From assembly GCA_902363805.1 (NCBI GenBank), contig CABJBF010000003.1, positions 444,951 to 508,950 of the forward strand: 64,000 bases of DNA, written 5' to 3'. The stretch comes from Eubacteriaceae bacterium. GTDB lineage: Bacteria; Bacillota; Clostridia; Lachnospirales; Lachnospiraceae. Under the pieces are notes generated by a model. It saw only the letters and a program-made list of their open reading frames with translations. It was not told the origin of the DNA and searched no databases. A program made the position numbers and the translations under genes. Below, piece by piece: positions 56,052 through 64,000 of the stretch (position 1 is the first letter of the stretch; each line of letters begins with the position of its first letter).

Positions 56052-57878
56052 TTATTTAACTCTTACTTTTTTACTCTTGCTCCATTTTCCGTAAATTTTC
56101 TTTCCATCCTGTTTTATGTAAGCTCTGACCTTAAAATAATATTTTTTATTTGAGCTAAGTTTTTTAAAGTTATAAATATTCTTTTTTATCTGCTTTGTGT
56201 TATATCCATAATATTTTTTATTTGTACTATATTTGATAACATAGCCTGTAACATTAGTCTGCTTTTTAATAATTATTTTTACGCTTCTCTTCTTTTTGCT
56301 CTTTGCACTAATTATTTTAGTTTTACTATTCTGAATCTGCTGTATAGAAATGTTATCAATATTATTTACATCAGAAACATTGTTAGTTATGTCTGTGTTA
56401 TTTATATTACTGTTATTTGTTTCATTATTACCGGCATTTCCATTATTAGTTGTGCTGTTGTTTCCACTATTTCCATTATTAGTTGTGCTGTTGTTCCCAC
56501 TATTTCCATTATTAGTTGTCGTTTCTGCATAACTTGGGTCAGGAATTACTGCCGTTGTTGAAAATGATAAATTCGTTATTTTTGCACTAAAACTTCCATT
56601 CTGAGCCATTGGATCCCCATCACTTCTTCCAAATCCAAATTTCAAATCAAGCTTTCCTGCATAATCACTTGGTATGCTCACTTTTTTCTCATAGTTATAT
56701 GGCTGATTTTTTACCAATGTAATGTATTCTCCACTAATTGACTCTTCATCGTCTCCTGCAATTTTTACAAATACTTTTTTGCTTTCAGTTGAAACTAATG
56801 TACATTTTAATACGTAATCATTTCCGGCATAGTATTTTAATCCTTCTATATTCGCCTGAGCACTCCACTGACTATCACCTTGTATTATTCCTGCATCTGT
56901 TACATTTATAGTAACCCCATCAGTTACCTTAGCTCCATTACCAATTACATTTCCATACGTTCCACACCATGTTTGTCCAAAGAATGAAGTCCATGCACCT
57001 GTATATTCACCTATTGCATCCTGGTTAACTGTAATTGTTGGACCTGTATATTTTGTTGATTCCTTCTCAGGCTTCTGATAAACCCTTACCCAGTCAACTT
57101 CCATTGTTGCAGGAAAACCATTTTGATTAATATTATATCCGGGAAGCTGTCCGCCTACTGCAAGATTAAATATAATAAATTGTTTCTTTCTAAATTCCTC
57201 CATTTCAGACTGTGTTGAAATGGTATATCTTTCATATACATATCCATCAACATAAAATGCAGCACTATTCTCATCCCACTCCATTCCATAAGTATGCCAT
57301 TGGGTTCTATCACCCACATCATATGTTTTTCCTTTTGTATCAGCCTGCGTATTTTTATATGACCAATGTAGATTTGCAAATACTGTATTATTATCATTTA
57401 TTGCTTCCATAATGTCCATTTCACCACATTTAGGCCATCCTACAGTGTCGAAATTAGCACCTAATGTCCAAAAAGCCGGCCAAATTCCTGAAAATCTTGG
57501 AAGTTTCATTCTAGCTTCAATTTTTCCATATTTAAATTCCTGTTTTCCTTTTGAATTTATTCTTCCTGAAGTATAACTTTTACCACCATAGTTTTCTTTT
57601 CTGGCAGTAATCTTTAATGTGCCATCACTAACCTGAATATTGTTTGTACGGTCAACATAATACTGCAGTTCATTATTTCCTCCGCCACTTCCGTTAACTT
57701 CCACATTCCAATTGTTTCTGTTAAGTTCTGTACCGTCAAATTCATCACTCCACACCAACTGGTATTCTCCGTCGGCCTTTACAGCTTTTGTACTTTCGTT
57801 TCCAACAATATACATTCCACTGAACGCAATTGTTGCAGCGCACAATGACGCCATACATTTTCTAAACCACTTTCTCAT
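56052..57878 (-). CDS. secreted GH16 beta-glucanase with C-terminal modules
   Basis: 608 residues. A signal peptide (1-33) leads to a GH16 catalytic domain (about 38-270) whose GEMDIME motif carries the two catalytic Glu. WSDEFDGTELNRNNWN and GIWPAFWTLGANFD are laminarinase-type. A CBM-like beta-sandwich follows (about 290-445; GQTWCGTYGNVIGNG), then an Asn/Thr/Ser linker with short repeats and a very basic FN3-like domain (about 520-608). It has no sortase or membrane anchor; the basic end may hold it to the wall. It probably cuts beta-1,3/1,4-glucans outside the cell. Confidence 0.92.
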   Translation of the reverse strand: MRKWFRKCMASLCAATIAFSGMYIVGNESTKAVKADGEYQLVWSDEFDGTELNRNNWNVEVNGSGGGNNELQYYVDRTNNIQVSDGTLKITARKENYGGKSYTSGRINSKGKQEFKYGKIEARMKLPRFSGIWPAFWTLGANFDTVGWPKCGEMDIMEAINDNNTVFANLHWSYKNTQADTKGKTYDVGDRTQWHTYGMEWDENSAAFYVDGYVYERYTISTQSEMEEFRKKQFIIFNLAVGGQLPGYNINQNGFPATMEVDWVRVYQKPEKESTKYTGPTITVNQDAIGEYTGAWTSFFGQTWCGTYGNVIGNGAKVTDGVTINVTDAGIIQGDSQWSAQANIEGLKYYAGNDYVLKCTLVSTESKKVFVKIAGDDEESISGEYITLVKNQPYNYEKKVSIPSDYAGKLDLKFGFGRSDGDPMAQNGSFSAKITNLSFSTTAVIPDPSYAETTTNNGNSGNNSTTNNGNSGNNSTTNNGNAGNNETNNSNINNTDITNNVSDVNNIDNISIQQIQNSKTKIISAKSKKKRSVKIIIKKQTNVTGYVIKYSTNKKYYGYNTKQIKKNIYNFKKLSSNKKYYFKVRAYIKQDGKKIYGKWSKSKKVRVK

Positions 57879-57934
57879 ATTTCTATTCTCCTAAATCATT
57901 TTCTCTTTTTATGATATATATATATTTAAACAAA

Positions 57935-57948
57935 TGAAAACGTTTTTT
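57935..57948. promoter_or_regulatory. cre-like catabolite site before the GH16 gene
   Basis: TGAAAACGTTTTTT matches the catabolite-responsive element TGWAARCGYTWNCW except for one position (C to T). It lies 57 bases upstream of the GH16 start, where CcpA would repress. Confidence 0.5.
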
Positions 57949-58002
57949 ACAATATTTTTTGTTAATTTTCACCTATTTTCTTACAAATTTGTTTGCTTAT
58001 AT

Positions 58003-58050
58003 AAATAAAGACCTAATATTTACAATTTTACTTTTGCAAACAATAGGTCC
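58003..58050 (-). terminator. terminator after hslO
   Basis: GACCTA and TAGGTC enclose a partly paired TTGTTTGCAA/TTGTAAATA region, with a T-rich tail on the minus strand. Confidence 0.6.
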
Positions 58051-58073
58051 TAATTTATTTACTAAAAACTTTT

Positions 58074-58943
58074 TTACAGTAATTTTTTTAATTCTTCAAC
58101 ACTAAAATTATAATTTGTGTTACAGAAATGACAATTCACTTCAATGTCCTTGCCCTCATTAATCATATCTTTAATTTCAGCCTTGTTAATTCCCATTAAC
58201 GCCTTTGTAACTCTCTCTTTACTGCAGTTGCAATAAAACTGTGTTGGCACCTTATCCGTTATTTCTACGCCTAAATCTCCTAATACAAATTCTAAGATAT
58301 CTTCCGGTGTCATCCCTTTTTCAAGCAAATCTGTTACAGAAGTTATCTTAGCTATTTTTTCTTCTAACGTAGATATTACTTCTTCTTCAGCAAATGGCAT
58401 AAGCTGTACTATAAATCCGCCTGCCTGCTTTACTGTGTTATTTTTTTCCATCAAAACACCCAAAGCTACTGCTGAAGGAACCTGTTCTGATGTAGCAAAA
58501 TAATATGTTAAATCTTCTGCAACTTCACTTGTTCCAAGTGGCACCTGACTTGAGTATGGTTCTTTCAATCCCATGTCCTTAATTACAGTCAATGTTCCAT
58601 ATCCAATTGCAGCTCCGACATCTAATTTTCCTGCATAATTCGCAGGGATGATTACATTAGGATTGCCTACATATCCTTTTACATTTCCATGAGAATCTGC
58701 TGTTACCGTAACTCCATTTATCGGTCCGTCACCTTTCATCATAAGTGTAAGGATATCATCATCACCCTTCATCATAACTCCCATCATCGCTCCTCCGGTG
58801 AGAAGTCTTCCAAGAGCAGCTGTAGCAACAGGACTTGTATTGTGATGCTGTCTTGCTGTCTCTACTATATTTCTTGATGTAATTGCAAATGCCCTAATCT
58901 GATTATCAGCCGCCATTGCTCTTACAATATAATCTTCACTCAT
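58074..58943 (-). CDS. hslO: Hsp33 redox-regulated chaperone
   Basis: 289 residues. It has VRAMAADNQIRAFAITSRNI and GRLLTGGAMMGVMMKGDDD. The C-terminal redox zinc site is CNC with CHFC about 30 residues later. It holds unfolding proteins during oxidative stress, in the cytoplasm. An AAGGAG precedes the ATG. Confidence 0.96.
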   Translation of the reverse strand: MSEDYIVRAMAADNQIRAFAITSRNIVETARQHHNTSPVATAALGRLLTGGAMMGVMMKGDDDILTLMMKGDGPINGVTVTADSHGNVKGYVGNPNVIIPANYAGKLDVGAAIGYGTLTVIKDMGLKEPYSSQVPLGTSEVAEDLTYYFATSEQVPSAVALGVLMEKNNTVKQAGGFIVQLMPFAEEEVISTLEEKIAKITSVTDLLEKGMTPEDILEFVLGDLGVEITDKVPTQFYCNCSKERVTKALMGINKAEIKDMINEGKDIEVNCHFCNTNYNFSVEELKKLL

Positions 58944-59057
58944 TTAATTTCTCCTTTAATTTTTATTCTATATTTCGTTCTCACAAACGTTTTATCTTTT
59001 GTTTATTTTCTGCTTATTTTCTCTTACCAGATTAATTCTTTTATTATCATTATTCCT

Positions 59058-59801
59058 TTACTTATTTGCCCTTGCAATCATATAAACCCTTTCCTGATTA
59101 TCATCTGCAGGATTTTTTGTAAATGCCTCATATGCCGTTATATATTCAAGTCCTGCTTCATTTAAAGCCTGACGTATTTCTTCTAAATAATATGCTTTCT
59201 CGTAATGATTTTCCGTAAATTTATCATATCTGCCATCTTCGCCCTGAACAAATATCGACAAATTATATTCGTTTATACGTTCTTCTTCGTAAAATGTGTT
59301 TTCCCAAATAAAGCTACAGTCGTCTCTGTCTTCAGCTATTACCGAATCTCCAATCTGTTCAAATTTTCCAACCGTATTTAAGTCAAATATGAAAATTCCA
59401 CCCGGGTCTAAATAATTTCTTACGAGTTTAAATGTTTCTACAACATCTTCATATTCAGTGAGATAATTAAGCGAATCGCAAATGCTTACAACTGCAGCAA
59501 CTGTTCCATATAATTCAAATTCTCTCATATCCTGGAGCAAATACAATATAGATGTATCGTCACCTCTTTTTTCCATCGCTATATTAAGCATTTCCTGAGA
59601 GTTGTCTACTCCAATCATGTCATAACCATTATTTGCAAGAATCTCTGTTATATTTCCTGTGCCACAACCAAGGTCTAATACAATTCCATCTTTCACTTCA
59701 TATTCATTTAATAATTCTATTAAATATTTGCCCCATTCCTCATATGGAATATTATCCATTAATTCATCATAAACTGCGGCAAATCCGGTATAAGCCTCCA
59801 T
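59058..59801 (-). CDS. SAM-dependent class I methyltransferase
   Basis: 247 residues. The SAM-binding motif is LDLGCGTGNITEILA (about 42-56) with IGVDNSQEMLNIA. SICDSLNYL and FIFDLNTVGKFEQI follow. The substrate is not known. It lies between hslO and the SEC-C gene, both on the same strand. Confidence 0.88.
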   Translation of the reverse strand: MEAYTGFAAVYDELMDNIPYEEWGKYLIELLNEYEVKDGIVLDLGCGTGNITEILANNGYDMIGVDNSQEMLNIAMEKRGDDTSILYLLQDMREFELYGTVAAVVSICDSLNYLTEYEDVVETFKLVRNYLDPGGIFIFDLNTVGKFEQIGDSVIAEDRDDCSFIWENTFYEEERINEYNLSIFVQGEDGRYDKFTENHYEKAYYLEEIRQALNEAGLEYITAYEAFTKNPADDNQERVYMIARANK

Positions 59802-59930
59802 ATTTTTCTCCTAAAAATTAAGGTTTCTATAAACTTTAAACTCCATACTTATATTGTTCTTAAATTTCTACTGTCAATTTTCTATATAATAAACTAAAGC
59901 GGCCAAGCTAACAGCCGGACCGCCCTATAA

Positions 59931-60443
59931 TTATCTTCCACAACAGAATTTGTATTTCTTTCCACTTCCACATGGGCATGGATCGTTACGTCCAATCTTC
60001 TTTTCCTTAACGATTGTTCCTGACTTTTTCTGTTCTCTATATAATTCCTTCTGTCTTTCTGGTGTAAGAATGTCATTCCATTCTTCTAAGCCGTATAACC
60101 AATCTGCCTTAGCTTCAACCATGTTCTTGTATAACAATTCAGGATCATATTCAAGACTTACTTCTGTATCTTCTTCAAATGTATCAATTGGGTTAGATAC
60201 CTTTAAGCTATCATTAATTCCATCTAAAAATCCTACCATTGTAAGTACTTCCATATTGTACTTATCAGCAAGTTCTTTAATAGTTCCTTTTACTACAACA
60301 TCTTTGTTTCCAAGAATATCTTTGTAAACTTCTTTTTCCTGAACAAAATATGCATCCCAAAATGCGTCAAACTGCTGCTGAGTCTGATTCTGATTGTAAG
60401 CAATTTCTCTCCAAGTTTCTAATAAGTATTTTTTCTCTGCCAT
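59931..60443 (-). CDS. SEC-C-motif protein
   Basis: 170 residues. An N-terminal helical region ([17 protein letters not shown], later [16 protein letters not shown]) leads to a C-terminal SEC-C zinc motif [20 protein letters not shown]. The function of the family member is not established. Confidence 0.9.
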   Translation of the reverse strand: MAEKKYLLETWREIAYNQNQTQQQFDAFWDAYFVQEKEVYKDILGNKDVVVKGTIKELADKYNMEVLTMVGFLDGINDSLKVSNPIDTFEEDTEVSLEYDPELLYKNMVEAKADWLYGLEEWNDILTPERQKELYREQKKSGTIVKEKKIGRNDPCPCGSGKKYKFCCGR

Positions 60444-60895
60444 TACGCAAATTCCTCCATAACTTAACTTTTGTCATGATGTAATATACGATAAAAGAAT
60501 CACAAGAATGTTGACAAACTCTTTATTCTCATAATATCTGAAATCATTTACCTCATCATCATAACTGCTACTTTATTTTTAAATTAATTTGTGTAAACAA
60601 ACTACGCATACTTTAGATATTATACGAATAATTGAGAATAATTGCAATAAAACTTTTTATTGGATTTTTTCATATCTTTAGATTTATTTTCAGGTTTTCA
60701 TTTATTTTTCCTATTATTTAATTTTTCATATTAACTTTTTATAAAATTTGTCTTATTAACTATTTATATGTTTTTTCTTTTTAATATTTTTTTACTTCCC
60801 CCGTACTTTTATTTTTTGACATCTTATTCTATAATACAAAAGTATTTGTGTACAAATAAACAATATTACTTCTCAAATGTTAAAGGAGCGTTCTT
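60444..60895. other. AT-rich intergenic region
   Basis: About 450 bp with no gene. A TTGACA at 60816 and a TATAAT at 60830 are only 8 bases apart, so they do not form one promoter. The TATAAT could still serve the next gene with a weaker -35. Confidence 0.5.
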
Positions 60896-61084
60896 ATGGA
60901 TAAATTAAAAAAATTTTTAGTTTTTGCTACAATTGGAATCCTTGCTGTTTTAATTATTGCCTGTCTTGTTTTTGCAATAATGGGAAATAATTCAGCATTT
61001 ATGGCTTGTGCATGGAGCATCGTTGTTCTTCCATGTTTGATATATGCTATTTTACTGATAGCTAAGGTTTTAGGTAGGAAATAA
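60896..61084 (+). CDS. small two-segment membrane protein
   Basis: 62 residues: MDKLKKFLVFATIGILAVLI, a second hydrophobic segment (WSIVVLPCLIYAILLIAKVL) and a short basic end. AAAGGAG lies 7 bases before the ATG. Not recognised. Confidence 0.75.
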   Translation: MDKLKKFLVFATIGILAVLIIACLVFAIMGNNSAFMACAWSIVVLPCLIYAILLIAKVLGRK

Positions 61085-61085
61085 T

Positions 61086-61328
61086 GGCAATGTGCCATCT
61101 GTACTCATAGACCTTCGGTCTATTTCGTCAGTGGCTTCGCCCTTTTAATCTCTTTCTTTTTTGTAACATATACAGACAGGCAATTCGCCATCTGTACTCA
61201 TAGACCTTCGGTCTATTTCGTCAGTGGCTTCGCCTTTTTAATCTCTTTCTTTTTTGTAACATATACAGATAGGCAATTCGCCATCTGTACTCATAGACCT
61301 TCGGTCTATTTCGTCAGTGGCTTCGCCA
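61086..61328. repeat. 2.6 tandem copies of a 93-bp hairpin-rich repeat
   Basis: Copies start at 61086, 61179 and 61272 with GGCAAT(T/G). Each holds GGCAATTCGCC, ATAGACCTTCGGTCTAT and GGCTTCGCC, all small palindromes, then a T-rich stretch and AACATATACAGA. Copies two and three are almost identical; the first differs slightly and the third stops at GGCTTCGCC. It lies between the small membrane protein and purA. Confidence 0.9.
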
Positions 61329-61332
61329 CATA

Positions 61333-61395
61333 CAAAAATAGAGAGAGATACTCTCTTGTGAGTAAACTCACATCGTGTATCTCTCTCTATTTTTG
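61333..61395. terminator. terminator of purA
   Basis: A 19-bp stem (CAAAAATAGAGAGAGATAC with its complement) encloses a second hairpin GTGAG...CTCAC. The A/T-rich flanks suit either strand. Confidence 0.88.
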
Positions 61396-61411
61396 TGCGA
61401 TGGCTCATTGC

Positions 61412-62686
61412 CTATCTGTATATGATTTCATGTCTTCCCGGTCCGTTTGATACCATTGTGATTGGTACTTCAAGTTCTTTTTCAATGAATTCAATGTATT
61501 TACGGCAGTTTTCCGGAAGTTTGTCATATTCTGTAATTCCTCTGATTTCTTCTTTCCATCCAGGAAGTACTTTATAAACAGGTTTTGCTTTTGCAAGCTT
61601 TGCTGTTACAGGGAAGTCTCTTGTTACTTCTCCATCTATTTCGTATCCTACACATACCGGAATTTCATCTAAATATCCAAGTACATCTAATACTGTAAGT
61701 GCCACTTCTGTAGCGCCCTGCATTCTACATCCGTATCTTGAAGCAACTGCATCAAACCATCCCATTCTTCTTGGACGACCTGTTGTAGCTCCAAATTCGC
61801 CACCGTCACCACCACGGCGTCTAAGTTCATCTGCTTCATCTCCAAATATTTCACTTACAAATTCACCTGCTCCTACTGCACTTGAATATGCTTTAACAAC
61901 AGTAATAATATCTTTAATTTCATATGGTGGAATACCTGCTCCAATTGCACCGTATGCTGCAAGTGTTGAAGAAGATGTAACCATTGGGTAAATACCAAAA
62001 TCAGGATCTTTTAATGAACCTAACTGTCCTTCTAAAAGAACTGTTTTGCCTTCTTTTAATGCATTGCTGATAAATAATGATGTATCAGCAACATATGGTT
62101 CAACGATATCTCTGTACTCATGTAATGTCTTTAATAATTCTTCAGGATCAATTAATGGCTTGTGATACATATGTTCAAGCATAACATTTTTCATTTCTGC
62201 TACTCTGTATACTTTTTCCTTTAAAATGTCATCATCAAACAATTCTGAAACCTGAAAACCAATCTTTGCATATTTATCTGAATAAAATGGAGCAATACCT
62301 GACTTTGTTGAGCCAAATGACTTTCCTCCAAGTCTTTCCTCTTCGTATGCATCAAAATCAATGTGATATGGCATAAGAATCTGTGCTCTGTCTGAAACAA
62401 GAATGTGTGGTTTTGGAACACCCTTTGAAACTATTTCATCTATTTCTTTCTGAAGGTATGGAATATTGAGTGCAACACCATTACCGATAATACATGTTGT
62501 ATGCTGATAAAATACACCTGATGGAAGTAAATGTAATGCAAATTTACCATAGTCATTTATAATTGTATGACCTGCATTGCTTCCTCCCTGAAATCTAACG
62601 ATTATATCAGACTTTTCACCAAGCATGTCTGTAATTTTACCTTTACCTTCATCGCCCCAGTTGGCACCTACTATTGCTCTTACCAT
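61412..62686 (-). CDS. purA: adenylosuccinate synthetase
   Basis: 424 residues. It starts MVRAIVGANWGDEGKGKITD (the GTP-binding glycine loop). It has GGSNAGHTI with the catalytic His, later GATTGRPRRMGWFD and a C-terminal ISNGPGRHEIIYR-like end. It makes adenylosuccinate from IMP and aspartate in AMP synthesis. AGGAGG precedes the ATG by 6 bases. Confidence 0.97.
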   Translation of the reverse strand: MVRAIVGANWGDEGKGKITDMLGEKSDIIVRFQGGSNAGHTIINDYGKFALHLLPSGVFYQHTTCIIGNGVALNIPYLQKEIDEIVSKGVPKPHILVSDRAQILMPYHIDFDAYEEERLGGKSFGSTKSGIAPFYSDKYAKIGFQVSELFDDDILKEKVYRVAEMKNVMLEHMYHKPLIDPEELLKTLHEYRDIVEPYVADTSLFISNALKEGKTVLLEGQLGSLKDPDFGIYPMVTSSSTLAAYGAIGAGIPPYEIKDIITVVKAYSSAVGAGEFVSEIFGDEADELRRRGGDGGEFGATTGRPRRMGWFDAVASRYGCRMQGATEVALTVLDVLGYLDEIPVCVGYEIDGEVTRDFPVTAKLAKAKPVYKVLPGWKEEIRGITEYDKLPENCRKYIEFIEKELEVPITMVSNGPGRHEIIYR

Positions 62687-62868
62687 TTAGTATCCTCCTA
62701 AACTTTGTACCTGGTAAATAACTGTTTACCTGTATTAGTCAAACTCCTAAAATATGGTTTACATAACTAAAGCCCGTGGTTTGACCACATACATTATACT
62801 ATCTAACTGCAAAAAATGCTAGTAAATGTTTATAAACCTTATAAATTTCTTAATCTGCATCCGTTTCT

Positions 62869-62898
62869 TACATATTATCGGTAAGTATATGCTATAAT
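62869..62898 (+). promoter_or_regulatory. candidate promoter of the AIM24-type gene
   Basis: TTACAT and TATAAT (62893-62898) are spaced 18 bases. The rest of the 311-bp gap 62687-62997 holds AT-rich divergent upstream DNA of purA. A leftward TATAAT (minus strand, near 62797) may serve purA. No known riboswitch shape was recognised. Confidence 0.35.
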
Positions 62899-62997
62899 AC
62901 TTTTAAATGTCAGATAAGATTTTACAAATATCTAGCACATAACAGTTCATATATTAAAAAGGAATACAAAATATAAACATATATAAGGAGGATTTTT

Positions 62998-63681
62998 ATG
63001 AATTACCGTATTGAGGGAGATACACTCCCAGTTGTAATTATGAACTTGGAAGCCGGTGAAAGCATTATTACCGAAGGTGGTGGAATGTCATGGATGTCAC
63101 CAAACATGTTAATGGAAACAACTACTAATGGTGGAATTGGAAAAGTACTTGGAAGAGCATTTTCAGGAGATACCTTATTTCAAAATATTTACACAGCCCA
63201 AGGTGGTCCCGGTGAAATTGCTGTTGCTTCATGTTTTCCGGGTTCTATTAAAGCATTTGAAATAACTCCAGGCAATGCAATGATCTTACAAAAATCTGCA
63301 TTCTTAGCTTCATCACGTGGAGTTGAACTTTCTATGCATTTTAGAAAAAAATTAGGTTCAGGTTTATTTGGTGGTGAAGGCTTCATCATGCAAAAGGTTG
63401 CAGGCAACGGAATTGTATTTGCAGAATTTGATGGTCATGTTGTTGAATATAATCTTGAAGCAGGTCAACAAATTGTTGTAGACACAGGACATCTTGCAGC
63501 TATGTCTGAAAGCTGTCAGATGGATATTAAGACTGTTCCTGGCGTAAAGAACATCTTATTTGGTGGCGAAGGAATTTTCAATACATATATTACAGGTCCT
63601 GGAAGAGTATGGCTTCAGACAATGCCTATTTCAAATATGGCATCTACACTTGCCCAGTACATCCCAACATCTTCAAAATAA
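62998..63681 (+). CDS. AIM24/TIGR00266-family protein
   Basis: 227 residues, with AAGGAGG before the ATG. It starts MNYRIEGDTLPVVIMNLEAG and has ITEGGGMSWMSPNM, LFGGEGFIMQKVAGNG and VWLQTMPISNMASTL near the end. The beta-rich fold is conserved in many bacteria; the function is not established. Confidence 0.92.
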   Translation: MNYRIEGDTLPVVIMNLEAGESIITEGGGMSWMSPNMLMETTTNGGIGKVLGRAFSGDTLFQNIYTAQGGPGEIAVASCFPGSIKAFEITPGNAMILQKSAFLASSRGVELSMHFRKKLGSGLFGGEGFIMQKVAGNGIVFAEFDGHVVEYNLEAGQQIVVDTGHLAAMSESCQMDIKTVPGVKNILFGGEGIFNTYITGPGRVWLQTMPISNMASTLAQYIPTSSK

Positions 63682-63709
63682 TTTTTGTTTAAATTAAAAA
63701 TATAAACAT

Positions 63710-63808
63710 AAAAGCACCTACCTTTTACAACTATAGTGTATTATGCAAATTCAAATCTAAAATTTGAAATTGTTTCACGTTTGTTGAAGGATAGGTGCTT
63801 TTTATTTA
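63710..63808. terminator. long hairpin terminator after the AIM24-type gene
   Basis: AAAAGCACCTA pairs with TAGGTGCTTTT across about 70 bases. An inner ATTTGAA-type hairpin lies near 63750-63770, and a T-rich tail follows. Positions 63809-64000 hold nothing that I recognise. Confidence 0.65.
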
Positions 63809-64000
63809 TAATTCATTATCTCTAGATTGAATTTTACAAAATAATTTTAACTTTCTTGATTTTATATGACTATGATTTCTCATTATTCAACTTGTATGAT
63901 AATTAGGAAGTTAATTATCACATATTTCCTTTCTTTTAATATCGTGGTTCAATACAATTCAGATACTATGGACTTTTGATTTGTTTTCTGTAGCTTGACT

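Noticed and set aside
60816..60835. TTGACA followed by TATAAT
   Set aside because: The spacing is only 8 bases, so they cannot form one sigma-A promoter.
61086..61328. CRISPR-like array
   Set aside because: The 93-bp units are contiguous near-identical copies without unique spacers, and no cas genes are present.
62687..62997. Purine riboswitch before purA
   Set aside because: I could not find the conserved purine-aptamer core bases or the paired P1 stem.

Overview
The window comes from a low-GC Firmicute, most likely a gut Lachnospiraceae. The evidence is low-GC clostridial housekeeping genes on the right (purA, hslO, a pcrA-type helicase, a YerC/TrpR-family repressor, a DUF1836 gene), AGGAGG ribosome binding sites, and a Tn1549/CTn-type conjugative element in the middle. 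Species cannot be fixed from the sequence. Base composition changes by region, from counting sample lines: the far left is very AT-rich, the conjugative core reaches about 50% GC, and the right chromosomal part is AT-rich again.

Region 1 (1-13.6 kb) is an accessory, peptide-related region. A minus-strand, translationally coupled operon (7809 down to 188) encodes a B12-type radical SAM enzyme split by a homopolymer frameshift, a HAD phosphatase, a 62-residue acidic protein, a fusion of a subtilisin-like C-terminal half to a DUF1611-like P-loop domain, and two ABC exporter half-transporters. It looks like a maturation and export cassette for a ribosomal peptide, but no precursor is certain. Beside it is a complete Agr-type quorum-sensing locus: agrD-agrB (minus), then an XRE regulator, a LytTR response regulator and a GHKL sensor kinase (plus). 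A 21-bp-periodic direct repeat resembling a LytTR site sits in front of the radical SAM operon, which suggests quorum control of the cassette. Further right, a dead IS256-family transposase abuts a second, 5'-truncated agrB.

Region 2 (13.75-50.5 kb) is an integrative conjugative element transcribed almost entirely on the minus strand. From the right it carries DUF6075 and DUF3970 genes, parA, parB, repA, a membrane protein, an XRE regulator, a small basic protein, two sigma-like factors, a 1993-residue thioester/Cna-B surface adhesin, pcfB, the virD4-type coupling protein, Maff2, virB6-like, prgI and virB4 genes, an NlpC/P60 hydrolase, DUF4315 and DUF4366 genes, topB, and a giant SNF2-helicase/methylase. 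A 2368-bp group II intron interrupts the helicase at motif VI, and removing it restores the frame exactly. The helicase is about 53% GC before the intron and about 37% after it, so the gene looks chimeric. No relaxase or integrase is visible in the window. The element meets the chromosome at the 3' end of rumA, behind two tandem terminators.

Region 3 (50.5-64 kb) is ordinary chromosome: rumA, a small membrane protein, pcrA, a DUF1836 gene, yerC, a secreted GH16 glucanase with a cre-like site, hslO, a methyltransferase, a SEC-C protein, a small membrane protein, a 93-bp tandem hairpin repeat, purA and an AIM24/TIGR00266 gene.
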